64,000 nt of DNA, from contig JAOVFP010000017.1 of the NCBI GenBank assembly GCA_025738555.1, forward strand, positions 2,542,001 to 2,606,000. The letters are read 5' to 3'. The stretch comes from Cyathus striatus (lineage: Eukaryota; Basidiomycota; Agaricomycetes; Agaricales; Nidulariaceae). Shown one piece after another: positions 10,583-21,739 of this stretch (positions are counted from its first letter, which is position 1; the number at the start of each line of letters is the position of its first letter). The position numbers and the translations under genes are program-made. The notes under the pieces are model-generated. The model worked only from the letters and a program-made list of their open reading frames with translations. It made no database searches and was not told the DNA's origin.

Positions 10583-10590
10583 CTTAGTAC

Positions 10591-11229
10591 AAACGCGTCG
10601 TCGCGCGAGTCGCGACCTTCTACTTTTCACGGTCACGTGAGTGAAGGAACTCCCGACGCGGAAGGCTAAACGTCAACGATAACCATATTGAATATTGAAC
10701 CACAAGTACAACAACACCCATTTCGTCCACGTTTCGAATTCGTTCACAAAAGTTTACATCGAAGCCAGGTCTCTCAAAAAGACGGAGGTAGCCATCGATG
10801 CTAACCTATCGAGCTCGCCCTCTGTTTCCAAGGGGCTTAGCGACATGAAACGAGCGAAAGCAACTTGCGACAATCCTCTCGCCCTAGAGACACGCCCAGA
10901 CCTGTTTATTCTGACTTTCTTGTTAAGCTACCTACCCCTCTGAGTCTCGCTATCCATTGTAGTTATCACATTCGCAAATATAGCCTGTTCTGAGAGAAAG
11001 CAGCTTTCCGAACTAAACTTACCTAATATCCGATACGTCACCGGCCCTTCAAAAGCTTCGACGATGCTGGTCCCGTTGGGCTCTAGTAGAGGTTAGTAAT
11101 TAAAACAATTAGTAACCTTGTAATTAACTCGCAATATCGCAGGATTCTCAATCAGAGTTTCACTAATCCTGACGCCATCCTATGCTTATCTTGTTAACAT
11201 CTCCCTTACAAACCGTCTTTCACAACCCG
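10591..11229. other. Intergenic region between hAT relic and first GST
   Basis: About 640 bp. A CpG-rich patch (CGCGTCGTCGCGCGAGTCGC, 10594-10613) abuts the transposon. An 82-codon plus-strand frame at 10695 has no recognisable feature. No gene is supported. Confidence 0.35.
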
Positions 11230-11230
11230 A

Positions 11231-11237
11231 TATATAA
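11231..11237 (+). promoter_or_regulatory. TATA box of GST copy 1
   Basis: TATATAA, 34 nt upstream of the ATG at 11271. An ATGTAG start-stop pair lies between them at 11251. Confidence 0.45.
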
Positions 11238-11270
11238 CATCGTCCACACCATGTAGCACTCTAACGCACC

Positions 11271-12144
11271 ATGCCCATCCCAAACCACCTGTTACACCCT
11301 CGCGCCACCGGCGAAGCAGAGAAACTCGTCACAGCTCACCAGGACACGCAGGAACTAGTGTTTTACGCTGGCTGGGTAAGAATTACACTGCATTCTCAAA
11401 TACACTTTTTAACGCGCGCGTCTGTCAGTTCTGTCCATACGTTCAAAGATCATGGATCACCCTCGAAGAGAAAGGCATCCCATACCAGTATAAGGAAGTC
11501 AACCCGTACAAGAAAGAGCCTCACTTCCTAGGTACACCACCTTCCGGAATATACCTTTCACTCTCACTCATCAAGCTCTACTAGCGATCAACCCCAAAGG
11601 CCTTGTCCCAGCTGTCGAATACGGCGGCAAAGCAATCTACGAGTCACTCATTATCTGCGAGTTTCTCGAAGATGCATACCCAGAGTACAAACCTCACCTC
11701 CTCCCGGACCAAGCTATCGACAAAGCCATAGCCCGCATCTGGGTCGACTTTGTCGGTAAATCCGTCATCCCTCCAATCCAGCGCCTTATTCCGACAAAGG
11801 AGAAAGAAAATCAGGACGCGGAACGTACATTGCTCTACAATGCGCTCAAGGCGTACTCTGATCAAATCAAGGGCCCATATTTCTTCGGGGAGGAGTTCTC
11901 GATTGTGGATGTTGCTATTGCCCCGTGGATTGTGAGGGATTACATACTCGTTGAGCATAGGGGATTTAAGAGGGAGGACGTGGGTGAGAAGTGGGTAAGG
12001 TATGCTGCTGCAATTGAGAAGAGGGATAGTGTGGTTAAGACATCAAGTGTGAGTCTGTTTTTTCTTTTCTTCCATATTGTCGTTGAAGGTGAATGGGTTT
12101 AGCTTAAGGAACATCTCACGAAGATCTATAGTCAGCACTTTTAA
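11271..12144 (+). CDS. Omega-class glutathione S-transferase, copy 1 (short C-terminus)
   Basis: Exons 11271-11375, 11429-11531, 11585-12048 and 12103-12144; introns of 53, 53 and 54 nt; 237 aa. The thioredoxin-like N-terminal domain has the omega-type catalytic cysteine in FCPYVQR (Cys37), the NPKGLVPAVEY cis-Pro loop and the YESLIICEFLEDAYPE glutathione-binding segment. The C-terminal helical domain contains the YFFGEEFSIVDVAIAPW block. It should be cytosolic and carry out GSH-dependent thiol transfer, reduction or deglutathionylation rather than classical conjugation. The final exon stops after about 13 residues, whereas the inverted copy next door has 32, so the end of this copy is shortened by about 19 residues. 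Reading frame intact. The partner gene lies tail to tail 423 bp away. Confidence 0.9.
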
Positions 12145-12567
12145 GATTAAGTGGATGCAATGCAAATGCATTGTGTCATTCCCCAAATGTATAATAAGCC
12201 AGTGTAGAAGTCCTATGTACTGTGCGAATTTGGAACTTAGTGTTGAACCAAGTTTGCTGGACGTGTTGCTGTACATAGTGTACCATGTACGGTATATGTT
12301 TCATATTCGCGAATGTAATCTGTTCATCATGTACAAGTTAACGCTGCAGTCTTATGACTGAGAGAAATCAACTTGGGCTCAGATGTGTGCTGCAAGCCTA
12401 GTAGTCTGTCCGCACAAATGCGTTCTGTTCAAATGTCAGTACTAGTAGCATCCATACCAAGTTCTTTCCATTTCTGTGTATAGCAAGTGGATAGCGACAA
12501 GATGATCCACATTCACATTTGGTTAATTTACACGGCTTTGTTGGGATATTATTTATACATTCATGAT
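12145..12567. other. Spacer between the convergent GST copies
   Basis: 423 bp between the two stop codons. AT-rich; no gene seen. It must hold both polyadenylation regions. Confidence 0.4.
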
Positions 12568-13493
12568 TCAAGGAATCACACGACCTTCACGGGTAGCCTT
12601 TGCAGCTTCGCTCTGTGCCTCGTCGCGCAAGTACCGTCCATAGATCTCCGTATAATGCTCCTTGAGCTGTAAAATACATTTAGCCCCGATAAAACGGAAA
12701 GAAAGACAGAGACTTACACTGGAAGTCTTAATTATACTATCCCTCTTCTCAATCGCAGCAGCATACTTGACCCACTTCTCGCCAACTTCTTCTCTCTTAA
12801 ACCCCCTATGCTCAGTGGTAATATAATCCCTCACAACCCACGGCGCAATAGCAACATCCACAAGCGAAAATTCTTCCCCGAAGAAATATGGCCCCTTGAT
12901 TTTCTCAGAGAACGTCCTGAGCGCATCGTAAACCTGAGAGCGCGCCGCGTCTTGTTTCTCCTTCTCCTGTGCCTGGATTAGGCGCTGGTTCGGAGGGATA
13001 AAGGATTTGCTGATGAAGTCAATCCAAATGCGGGCTATGGCTTTGTCGATGGGCTGTTCTGGGAGGAGGTGAGGTTTGTACTCTGGGTATGCATCCTCAA
13101 GGAATTCGCAGATGATGAGCGATTCGTAGATCGCTTTCCCGTCGTATTCAACAGCTGGAACGAGGCCTTTGGGGTTAATCGCTGGAGGAATGTGAGTGGG
13201 AGTGGGGAGTGTAAATAAGGAGATGAGAGCGAACCTAGGAAGTGAGGCTCTTTCTTGTACGGATTGACTTCCTTGTATTGGTATGGGATGCCTCTCTTCA
13301 AGGGTGATCCAAGATCTTTGGACGTATGGACAGAACTGATAGCCTCACGCTTTAGAGAGTGTAGCTGAGAAGACAGTATAATAATTACCCAACCAGCGTA
13401 GAAAACTAGGTCCTGGGGTTCCTGGTGGGCTGCAACGAGTTTCGCTGCCTCACCGGTGGCGGTGGGGTGTATCTGTTCGTCTGGGATGCCCAT
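12568..13493 (-). CDS. Omega-class glutathione S-transferase, copy 2 (2-nt frameshift)
   Basis: Exons 13493-13389, 13335-13235, 13181-12718 and 12666-12568 use exactly the intron positions of copy 1. Exon 2 is 101 nt instead of 103: copy 1 reads GAGAAAGGC where this copy reads GAGAGGC, which shifts the frame right after WITLEE. With the two bases restored the protein is 256 aa, about 19 longer than copy 1 at the C-terminus (ending TREGRVIP). Catalytic FCPYVQR, the NPKGLV loop and the C-terminal helical domain are all preserved. Either copy 2 is a recent pseudogene or the A-run was miscalled. A TATATA motif at 13531-13536 lies about 40 nt upstream of the ATG. Confidence 0.85.
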
Positions 13494-13812
13494 GGTGCGA
13501 TAGATTGATTCATGGTGGGAGTGGGCGATGCTATATACTTGGTTGAGAAAAAGGATTTGTAAGGAAGATGTTCACAAGACAAGCGCAAGATGTCGTCAGT
13601 GAGAGTTATCAATAGACCAAGTGGAAAATTGAAGTATTATTACTAATTAGTAAGTCCGATGAGCTCTCTCTCAAAATTATTGAGACTCTAGAGTCCAGAT
13701 ACTTTCTCTCTCAACTAACTCTGAACAGATTATATCAGTGAATATAATATATTTTTGGTACAGTAAGGTATAAGTATTATAAGTTGTAATAAATAGGTAA
13801 CTACCCCCCCGC
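13494..13812. other. Spacer between GST copy 2 start and DUF2828 copy 2 end
   Basis: 319 bp, AT-rich, holding the GST copy 2 promoter and the DUF2828 3' flank. No gene. Confidence 0.35.
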
Positions 13813-16020
13813 TCAATCCACAACCACCAATCCCGCAAAGCTCTCCTTCCCCAACGCCTTCCGCATCACGTTCTCTGGAGTAAAGTCCTCCTCCCCGCTC
13901 ACAGTCTCACCACTCCCATCTTCCGCCACATTCTCCCACTCCTCCTCTTCGCCCATGAACACCTTCAACATGGCCGGAGAGAAGCCATTCATCATTGCCA
14001 CCCCCTTCCTATCGCTCTTTACCTCCACCGTACGCTGGAACGAATTAGACGACAAATCCCAGTACACAATCTCCGGGACTTCATACCCCGCCTCCTTGTA
14101 CGCTTTTTCGATTACGTCGTAGTTGGTCTCCCAGGACGGATTTGGATCAGGGATCCGGCCAAAACGATAAGCATAACCAGAACGAGCCTGATCGAACTGC
14201 ATATCGGAGAACACAAAGAGGCGCTTGATCATATCCTCTTGCTTCACCCCGTTCTTAATCGCCAGAGGTAAAAGAAGCTTCATGAATACCGCATTAAAGT
14301 CCGTATTCATCTCCCAACGCGTCCTCGACATCGTCACTACAGTGTCGTAGAGACTCCTCGACAGATCGAGCTGGATGAATTCAGGATCGGAGGAGAAGGT
14401 GATGAAGCCAGCGTTAAAGGGGGGCTTGGCAAGGTGGGCAAGGACGAGAGAAAGAGCAATGGCAGGGAAAATGGGCTGAACGTGTTTTTTGTCGAGTTTG
14501 CAGGAGAGGGAGCCCATAGACCCTGAGACGTCGCATATTGCGATTGAGTTTTCTAGTGACCCGAATTCCTTAAGACGGTCTATGAGCGTCTTCCACTGTC
14601 CCTCGACAACTCTACTCTGAGCTTCCCACAAATCCCTCTTGAATTCATCGAGCATGGAATATCGTGACACTTCAGGATTGGCCAACTGAACCACCTTTAC
14701 GACTAACTCGTGAGGCATAAGCGTGGCGCCGCTAATCCTCAGCTTCCCGCTCTCCACTAACATGAGATACTTCTGGAACCCCTCAGGATCATGCTTGAAG
14801 AACAGCTCAGTCTTATTTTTCATGCATATCGAGGGGACCCTGGAGTACTTGATCTCACTCCAACGGTTGGCACTCATGAAAGGTTCGGGGCACTGGATCG
14901 CCTTGCGAAGCTCAGTGAGAACCCAGCGTTGGAAAACAGAACGTAAAACCAGCGCTTCGGCTCTGGGGTCTAGGGGGGCACTGAGTACCGTAGGAAGCGG
15001 CCGGAAAACTTCGGAAGATCGCATAAGTTTTGCGATGGCGGTGGATATGTTACAGACACGATCATGCGATCCACCAGGTGAGGGAGCCCATTTACCTGCG
15101 AGAGAGATCTTCTTCAACAGCGGAAGACGGTTTCCGTTAGAAGGAAGAGCCTCCAACTCTTCTAGAAGTTTGAAATCCTTCTCTAACCTCTCGGCGAACA
15201 ACCGCGCAACTGTGATGTACAGGGCACGATATGTGGGATCGAGGAGCCTGCGAACAAGTCGCTCGTACGTGGCAGAACGTTGCTCAGCGCGCCATGCCTT
15301 GTACTTTTCTGGACTTCCGGATGGGAAGCCATGCGTATTGTTCAACCTGGGGGCCGAAACGTAGGTTGCATATCCTTAGGATACGTCCATAGTGGTCTCT
15401 GGTTGTGTAAAAGGCGGGATTTTCATCGTGTAGCTCTCCCCGTGTAGCCAAGCACAGTATGTTCAGCAGATCCTTCCAGTAACCGTGGCTAGGACCTTCG
15501 ACATCATGTTTCTTTTTCTTGGGGGGGGCGCAGACGGGCTCGACAAGTAGGTGGAGGTTGGAGATGGCGGTGCGGGGGTGGTTGTCGTACAGCCATCCAA
15601 AGGCACGGTAGAACAGCTCCTTCTCGCCCTTCCCATCATGAATGCTGCGTATGTTCCAAATGATTCTCAGCGTCAGACTGGGGTCTTCCTTCCACGCTTC
15701 ACTAAGATGAAAGGCGATATCAGAGCTACTGGAGTACTCCTGATGAGTTGGAATGCGTCAAGGACTGGGGAGCCGGTGGAGTTGTAGGCTTTAGCCATGT
15801 TTTGGGTGTATGTACGAGTGGCAAATTCTTTGAGCGCCTCAATCATAGGATTAGTAGGTGTAGGGGTTGAACTATCGCTGCGATCGACCAGCATCACATC
15901 CTCAGAAATCTTGGTGGGGAGTAAAACATCGAGGTAGTTGGAGTCGAAGAGTTCAGGGATTACAGGGAGGGTGATGATCTGAGTAGTAAAAGTACGAGAG
16001 TTGGTGAAGGAGGAAGCCAT
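13813..16020 (-). CDS. DUF2828 protein, copy 2 (full length, one frameshift)
   Basis: Exons 16020-15385 and 15308-13813, split by a 76-nt GTATCC...TCCAG intron that restores the frame into YKAWRAEQRSATYERL. Near 15745 one base is missing compared with copy 3 (VLDAFQL to IAFHLSEAWKEDPS). With that base added the exons total 2133 nt, i.e. 710 aa. N-terminal DUF2828 region: ISEDVMLVD, NPMIEALKEFATRTY, FYRAFGWLYDNHPRTAISNL. Middle: LVRRLLDPTYRALYITVARL and KWAPSPGGSHDRV. C-terminal vWA-like domain with the metal-site motif ICDVSGSMGS. By family it is a cytosolic or nuclear protein of unknown role; the domain pairing resembles Ro60/TROVE-like RNA-binding proteins, but function is not established. 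Confidence 0.85.
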
Positions 16021-16477
16021 GGCTGTTGTAACTAGAAGCTACGATGGTGGATCGCACGAGGCGGATGGAGGATCTCCACAGAAAATGCTAGCTATAAATC
16101 TACTAGGCATCGAGTCAGCTCTAATTGAAATGAGTCAAGATTTGTATTAGCTCTCCAGCCTATTGAGTTCGCATACTTACTGCTATTGAGTCAACGTCGC
16201 ATCCGTTGCACAATCATGATTCTCCGTTGCGTGCCTAACATGCATCCATCATCCCATCGTGCACACCATTGCCGCCCGTCGGCACCGCGAAGATGTCTAG
16301 TTAGAACTATACAGCACCAGCAACAGTCGCATTTCCAGTCCATCCATGTCGTTAGACATTATCAAGAAATTTCAGAAGTCTATCAAGGTGGCGGTTCAAG
16401 TGAGGTATGTAAATTTGGCTCAATATCGATGATCGTCAACAATCTCCATTTTCGCATCGAGTAACACATTCGGTAGG
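16021..16477. other. Spacer between DUF2828 copies 2 and 3
   Basis: About 460 bp, mixed composition, no gene. It holds the upstream region of DUF2828 copy 2. Confidence 0.3.
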
Positions 16478-17700
16478 TTAATTTCCATCCATGACCAGCA
16501 GCCCGACAATGCTCTCCTTTGCCAGTGCTTGCTCCATCACATTCGTTCGTGGAGATCGAAGGAAATCTGGAATTCCCGATCTCGTTCCACCGGTTAGCAC
16601 TCATAAATGGTTCAGAGCACTGGATCATCTTGCGAAGCTCAGTGAGTACCTATCGTTGGAAAACAGAACGCAGAATCAGCACTTCGTCTCTAGTATCTAG
16701 GGAACCACGTCAGGAGAGGCTGAGCTAAGTTTTGCTATGCAAGTGGATATGTTGCAGACACATTCATGCGATCCACCGGGGGGAGAGGATTCATTTTCCC
16801 CCGAAAGAAATCTTCTTCAACAGCGGGGGTCGGCCATCGTGAGGAGGAAGAACCGTCTACAAGTTTTACGTCCTTCGCTAGCATCCCAGCAAACGGTCCC
16901 GCAACTGTGATGTGAAGGGCGCGATGTATAGGGTCATTAAGCCTATGAATGAGTTGGTCATATACGATAGCAGTTGCTCAGCACGCCACGCTAGGTGCTT
17001 TCTTTGCTTCATGTTGAAGAGCTGCATAGCTTAGGCATGTAGATGTTTCACTTGGGACCAGAGGATGTAATCTTCGTCTTGCTAGGGTAGTGTGCAGGAA
17101 GATGGGGGACCTCTCATGAAGCTCTTGTCGTGCAGCTAAGAGATGATATCGAGCAGATCTTTCCAAAACCCACGGGAAGGACCTTCTGCGTCAAGCCTAT
17201 TCTTAGGAGGGGCACAAGCAGGCTCGACGAATAAGTGGAGGTTGGAGATGGTAGTGCGGGAGTGGTTGTCGTACAGCCATCCGAAGGTACGGTGGAACAA
17301 CTTTTTGTCGCTTTTCCCGCCATGAATGCTACGCATATCCCAGATCATCTTTGGAGGGCTGGGTTCTTCTTTCCATGCATTATTGAGATAGTCAGCGATC
17401 TCAGAGCAAATGGAGTGTTGACCTATAAACTGTAAAGTATCAAGAACTGTGGAGCCCGTGGAATGATAATCTCTTGCCATCTTTGTGGTGTATACTTGGG
17501 TAGCTATTTCCTTGAGAGCCTCTATCATAGGGTTGGTGGGAGCTAGGGTTGAACACTTGTGGGGATCGACCAGCATCACGTCCTCAGCAGAAAGCAAGAC
17601 GTCGATGGAATTGGGGCCGAACAGCTCAGGGATGTCGGGGAGGGTGATGACTTGAGTAGTAAAAGTACAAGAGCTGTGACTCTGGAGGAAGGGTTGTCGT
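16478..17700 (-). pseudogene. DUF2828 copy 3, internally deleted and start-less
   Basis: The N-terminal part aligns with copy 2 from FTTQVITLP through APTNPMIEALKEIATQVY, STVLDTLQF and WLYDNH to FWKDLLDIIS, where a stop interrupts. The start codon has decayed (ACAACCCTTCC in place of ATGGCTTCC). Further down, MSANRWNEI...SRFPSIS jumps directly to a sequence reading NVMEQALAKESIVG, equivalent to the last residues of copy 2. About 960 bp present in copy 2, including the whole vWA/metal-site region, is missing between these points. The final in-frame stop is at 16478-16480. Clearly a non-functional tandem duplicate. Confidence 0.85.
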
Positions 17701-18356
17701 GATGACGGTGAATTGCACTGAGCGGATGGATGAACAACCTTTTATAGTATCTGCCCAGCATCGAGTCAGCTCCAAGTATTCTCCTGTGCTGGGTTCAAGT
17801 TACAAAACGTACATTCCCCTATTGAGTCACATAGTTGGACCTGTTGCCCATTGTCGAATACGTTGGTGAAGCGTGCTTGGCCATGTTGCCCGTCGTGGTC
17901 CAGAGAATCAAAACTCCAGCAGTACCCGTATTCCATCCATCAAGTCATTATTTGGGGGCTTCGGGCAGTTCTGAAGCCGTGGTTTTGACATGTTCTAAGA
18001 TAAAGACGAGGGACAGAAAGTAAGTATAAGAACGATCTCGGTGGTGGTTGAAGTGAAGGACGTAGGTAGCGCGTCATCGGGATTCGGTGATGGTTAACAG
18101 CCGCGTCGTGTCCCGGTGATCCTCTTTCACCGCCACGACCACCACCTAAACTACCGATCCAAGTTGACAGCAGTAATGATGAGCACTCTTTTATATCCCT
18201 CTTCCCTTATCTTCTTGCCACCCAAGTTTATCATAACCAGAGAATTGCTAGGGTAAGTCCACTTACTTTCTCTCACCCCTACATTTTATTTACAGTCTCA
18301 AAAAGGTAGAAATCCTTCATTAACCCTTCTTCCATCTCATCGCTTCTTCAAAGACC
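17701..18356. other. Upstream region of the second F-box gene
   Basis: About 650 bp. TTTTATATCC near 18190 and a pyrimidine-rich tract at 18290-18350 make it a plausible promoter region. No gene seen. Confidence 0.35.
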
Positions 18357-20039
18357 ATGCGCGACGTTTGCTCACAGTGCTACTTTCCTCTCCCTCGAGT
18401 AGAACCACTTCAAATGCCGCCGTCACCTGTACCGGACCTTCTGATGACTAATTCAGTGCCGTCGCCTTCACAAGGGCAAGAAGTACGACGTGCTATCACA
18501 GCAGCCAAAGTTGACATCTCGAGACTTGATGAAGAAATCGCTCGTGTCAGTAGGGTGTTGTCGGAACTCGAAGCCGAGCGGCAATCGCTTCAGACGTATG
18601 TCGACGAACATCAAGCTCTTCTCACACCTGCTCGTCGCCTCTTTCCAGAAATATTATCTGAAATATTACTTCGCTGTTCCAGAGGATCTATTCGCAAGCG
18701 CCTCCCGGAAGTCCTCGACAGCTTCAACCCCAAACAAGGGCCGCTTTTATTGTCGCAGATCTGTCGCAGCTGGAGGTCCGTCGCAATCTCCACGCCAGAT
18801 CTGTGGACGCTGGTCAGGGTTGTTGTACGACGGCCGAGAGAATCGCAAGTGCGGCTCGTAGAGAGCTGGTTGACGAGATCTGCAGCGCTGCCGCTGACCA
18901 TTGGGATAATGGAGGTAAAGCCACATTCTCCGGAAAAATATCCCTCCTACGACTGGAGTGAGAATGCTGCACTTAGAGCTCTCGCGCTTCAATCGCATCG
19001 TTGGCAGATTGCTTATTTCATGCTGCCTCCTTCGAAGATCACATGGGATGCGTTTGCAATTGTTCAGAAAAACCTACCGCTGCTGCGGAACCTAACAGTA
19101 AATGTATCTCGCGCGACATTTCCGCATGACGAAGTTATAGAATTCTTTGGAGATGCACCTTGCTTGAAGAGTCTTATGTTGGATTATGGCACTCCAATTT
19201 CCGCTTTAAAGTTGCCGCGTTCACAAATAACATATCTTAAGATCCGCATGCATCGCGAGACTCCTGCCTCTATCAATAGTTGCCTCGAGGCATTGGACGA
19301 ACTTCCGAACCTTCAAGAATGTCTTTTGCATGTCGGGTGCTCTGAGCCTTGGACCACGATTAGAACGGTCCATCTTAAACGCTTGGTGTCTCTCACTGTG
19401 ATAGTAGAGCCTTTGCGCGAGGACTCTTTAGATAGGACTGTTGCAAGCCTCTTCACGCATCTCACTCTTCCGTCGCTTAGAAGTCTTACCGTTCATTCGA
19501 TGAACAATCGACCTTGGGATAACTACTCCTTCGTTAACTTTATCTCGCAGTCTCCTCATCTTCAACATTTGACCCTACATTGCACAGAAATATTTGGAGC
19601 TCCGCTGATTGATATCTTAATGGAGACACCAAATATCTCGTGGTTATCTCTTACTGCCCAATCCGATGACTTACCTCAGATTTTCACTTCATTAGCATTG
19701 ACAGGACCCAGACTCTCTGGAGGAGCTCTTTTATCGAAGTTGAAGAACCTCGAGATCGACCTCCTTGGTGGTATTAAACTCCCATCCTCTCTGGTGGATT
19801 TAGTGCGATCTCGGACGATGGGTGCAGAAATGAATAAAGTTTGTCGGCTGGAATCTGTCAAGTACGTTACTCGCGACCCTCAAAACCTTCCGCATGAAAT
19901 GATATTCGTTCTGGCTGATCTCGGGAGACATGTCGATATTCAGATCTTTCACGGGAAGCAACGTATCTTTCCTTCGGAATATCAAGATATATCTTTTGGC
20001 ATTTATGAAGAACATCATGGAAAATTTATGGAATTGTAG
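18357..20039 (+). CDS. F-box/LRR-like protein 2
   Basis: Single-exon frame of 560 aa from ACCATGCGC. N-terminus CSQCYF (CxxC), then PPSPVPDLLMTNSVPS, a coiled coil (about residues 40-85), an F-box-like helix (ARRLFPEILSEILLRC), the GPLLLSQICRSWRSVAISTP motif, and leucine-rich repeats to the end (LTLPSLRSLTVHS, HLQHLTLHCTEI, LSWLSL-type segments). It is the same family as the gene at 0.8-2.7 kb but strongly diverged, so not a recent duplicate. By family, the substrate receptor of an SCF ubiquitin ligase. Convergent with the AAA ATPase gene, with only 96 bp between the two stops. Confidence 0.88.
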   Translation: MRDVCSQCYFPLPRVEPLQMPPSPVPDLLMTNSVPSPSQGQEVRRAITAAKVDISRLDEEIARVSRVLSELEAERQSLQTYVDEHQALLTPARRLFPEILSEILLRCSRGSIRKRLPEVLDSFNPKQGPLLLSQICRSWRSVAISTPDLWTLVRVVVRRPRESQVRLVESWLTRSAALPLTIGIMEVKPHSPEKYPSYDWSENAALRALALQSHRWQIAYFMLPPSKITWDAFAIVQKNLPLLRNLTVNVSRATFPHDEVIEFFGDAPCLKSLMLDYGTPISALKLPRSQITYLKIRMHRETPASINSCLEALDELPNLQECLLHVGCSEPWTTIRTVHLKRLVSLTVIVEPLREDSLDRTVASLFTHLTLPSLRSLTVHSMNNRPWDNYSFVNFISQSPHLQHLTLHCTEIFGAPLIDILMETPNISWLSLTAQSDDLPQIFTSLALTGPRLSGGALLSKLKNLEIDLLGGIKLPSSLVDLVRSRTMGAEMNKVCRLESVKYVTRDPQNLPHEMIFVLADLGRHVDIQIFHGKQRIFPSEYQDISFGIYEEHHGKFMEL

Positions 20040-20135
20040 ATTTACAAACATGACAATAATCTTGTAAGATCTACTCATGTGGCTCATGTATATTCAGTAA
20101 TATTTGATTCGTTCTACAGAGAAAACACGTCCCGA

Positions 20136-21728
20136 TTAGAAATTTGTACCCGAATGAACTATGATGCTGCTGTTCGCTGGGATGGCTCGCCGCGTCGCGA
20201 GCATAGTAGGTTGCATCGTACGGAGGCCTCTAGGCCCGGTAGTTTTGCTACTGGCAGGCGACTCGTCTTCTCGTTCCACGTGAATGATTTGCTTCGCCAG
20301 TTGTTCTACTTGCTTCAGCAAGGTGGTCTCACTTGGTTCTCGCGGCACTTCTACCCCAGTACTACGGAGTGACTCGTCATGCGCTATACGCAACATGAAA
20401 GATATAAAGCTAGATTAATGAGAATTATCAATATAATTTCGTGCATATTGTGGATTCAGACTCACAGTTCTTTCAAAAACGCATAGGACCAGCCATCAGT
20501 TGCGTCTGCGACTTCACCAGCGATTTTTTCAGGCTCATTGAATGATATACTTGTGTTTGTTCCTAGCAACTGGACCTTTTCGATCCACTTCTTTGCAAAT
20601 GACTTCCGTAGTTCGTGGTCTGGCAATGGGAAATCATACTTGACATCGAAGCGCGATGGTCGGTTGAGGATTGCATCATCAATTCTTTCGGGATGGTTAG
20701 TGGTCGCGATCGTCAACAAACCTTCGTTTTGTGCCTAGAGAAGCCGTCAGTTAATTAGCTTGCTGAACTTAAATCGTGCGATATGGTACTCACCAGCCCA
20801 TCCAACTCGTTCAAAAAGAATGATCGTACTTCTGGAACAACCATTGCATCTAGATCCTCGAGGACCAACACACAAGGCGCGTGTTTTCTTGCGTGGTCAA
20901 AAATTGCCCGTACACCATATTCAGGACCCTGGAATAGCAGTTAATAATGGAATAACAGCAATAGCTATATGAACATACCACCTGAGTAGTAAAGGACTTT
21001 ACATATAACGCCTTGGCTCCCAGTTCGTTAATAAGTGCTTTAATCGATTCTGTTTTCCCATTTCCTGGAGGTCCCAGAAGCAAAATACCGCGCTTCCAAG
21101 TGATTTCCAACGACCGATAAATCTCTTTGCTCGAAAAGTAAGTCATTGTATCCCTGCGTAACCTGTCCTTGAAGGAATCATTTAGGACAATGGAATCCCA
21201 GTTCGCTGATTTAATAGCCTTGTAAAGTTCTTTATTCTTTGACCAGTGTCCTCCCTCGAAGACCCAAATCTCTTCCCTGAGGCTGTTAGCCCAGTTGAAA
21301 ACATCGGCAGACAATTTTTGCCCAATCGCGTCATCCGGTGAATCGAACACTAAATGATAAAATACATAACCCATCATTTCATTCCGCCACATTGTCTTGT
21401 ATGCGCGAAAGACTATAGAGTCCAAGGTGAAGGTGGTTACACCAGATAAAACGCGTCGGAAAGCAAGCTGCTGGGCAATATCGTGCTGGAAATCGCAATA
21501 TGTCTCGGCTTCGACGATTTCGACTTTTATACCAATCGATTCTAAGTATGCGGAAAGAGGAAATGCATTTTCCGAGCATTGCACAGTAGAAACATGCTGG
21601 TTACTAGGATGGAGTGTCCTTAAACTGTTGATGATCTTCAGCTCAGGTGCTGGCAAAGATGAAGCAAAGACATCGGAGAGGATCTGGGTGAACATGACTG
21701 TAGTGAGCATCCCACTTTCGAAATTCAT
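20136..21728 (-). CDS. AAA-family ATPase
   Basis: Exons 21728-20979, 20928-20794, 20734-20466 and 20409-20136 (introns 50, 59 and 56 nt) sum to 1428 nt, 475 aa, in frame throughout. Walker A GPPGNGKT (219-226), Walker B LVLEDLD (271-277), sensor-1 TIATTNHPE (303-311) and candidate arginine fingers in NRPSRFD (319-325). The N-terminal 200 residues are a family-specific domain ([23 protein letters not shown]) without a membrane segment, so a cytosolic remodelling ATPase is more likely than a mitochondrial Bcs1. The C-terminal tail is helical. TATAAAGG at 21732-21739 sits only 4 nt from the first ATG, so translation may really start at Met7 (21710) or Met12 (21695). Substrate unknown. Confidence 0.9.
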
Positions 21729-21731
21729 CTG

Positions 21732-21739
21732 CCTTTATA
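21732..21739 (-). promoter_or_regulatory. TATA box of the AAA ATPase gene
   Basis: TATAAAGG on the minus strand. Its closeness to the first ATG is the reason for doubting that start. Confidence 0.4.
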
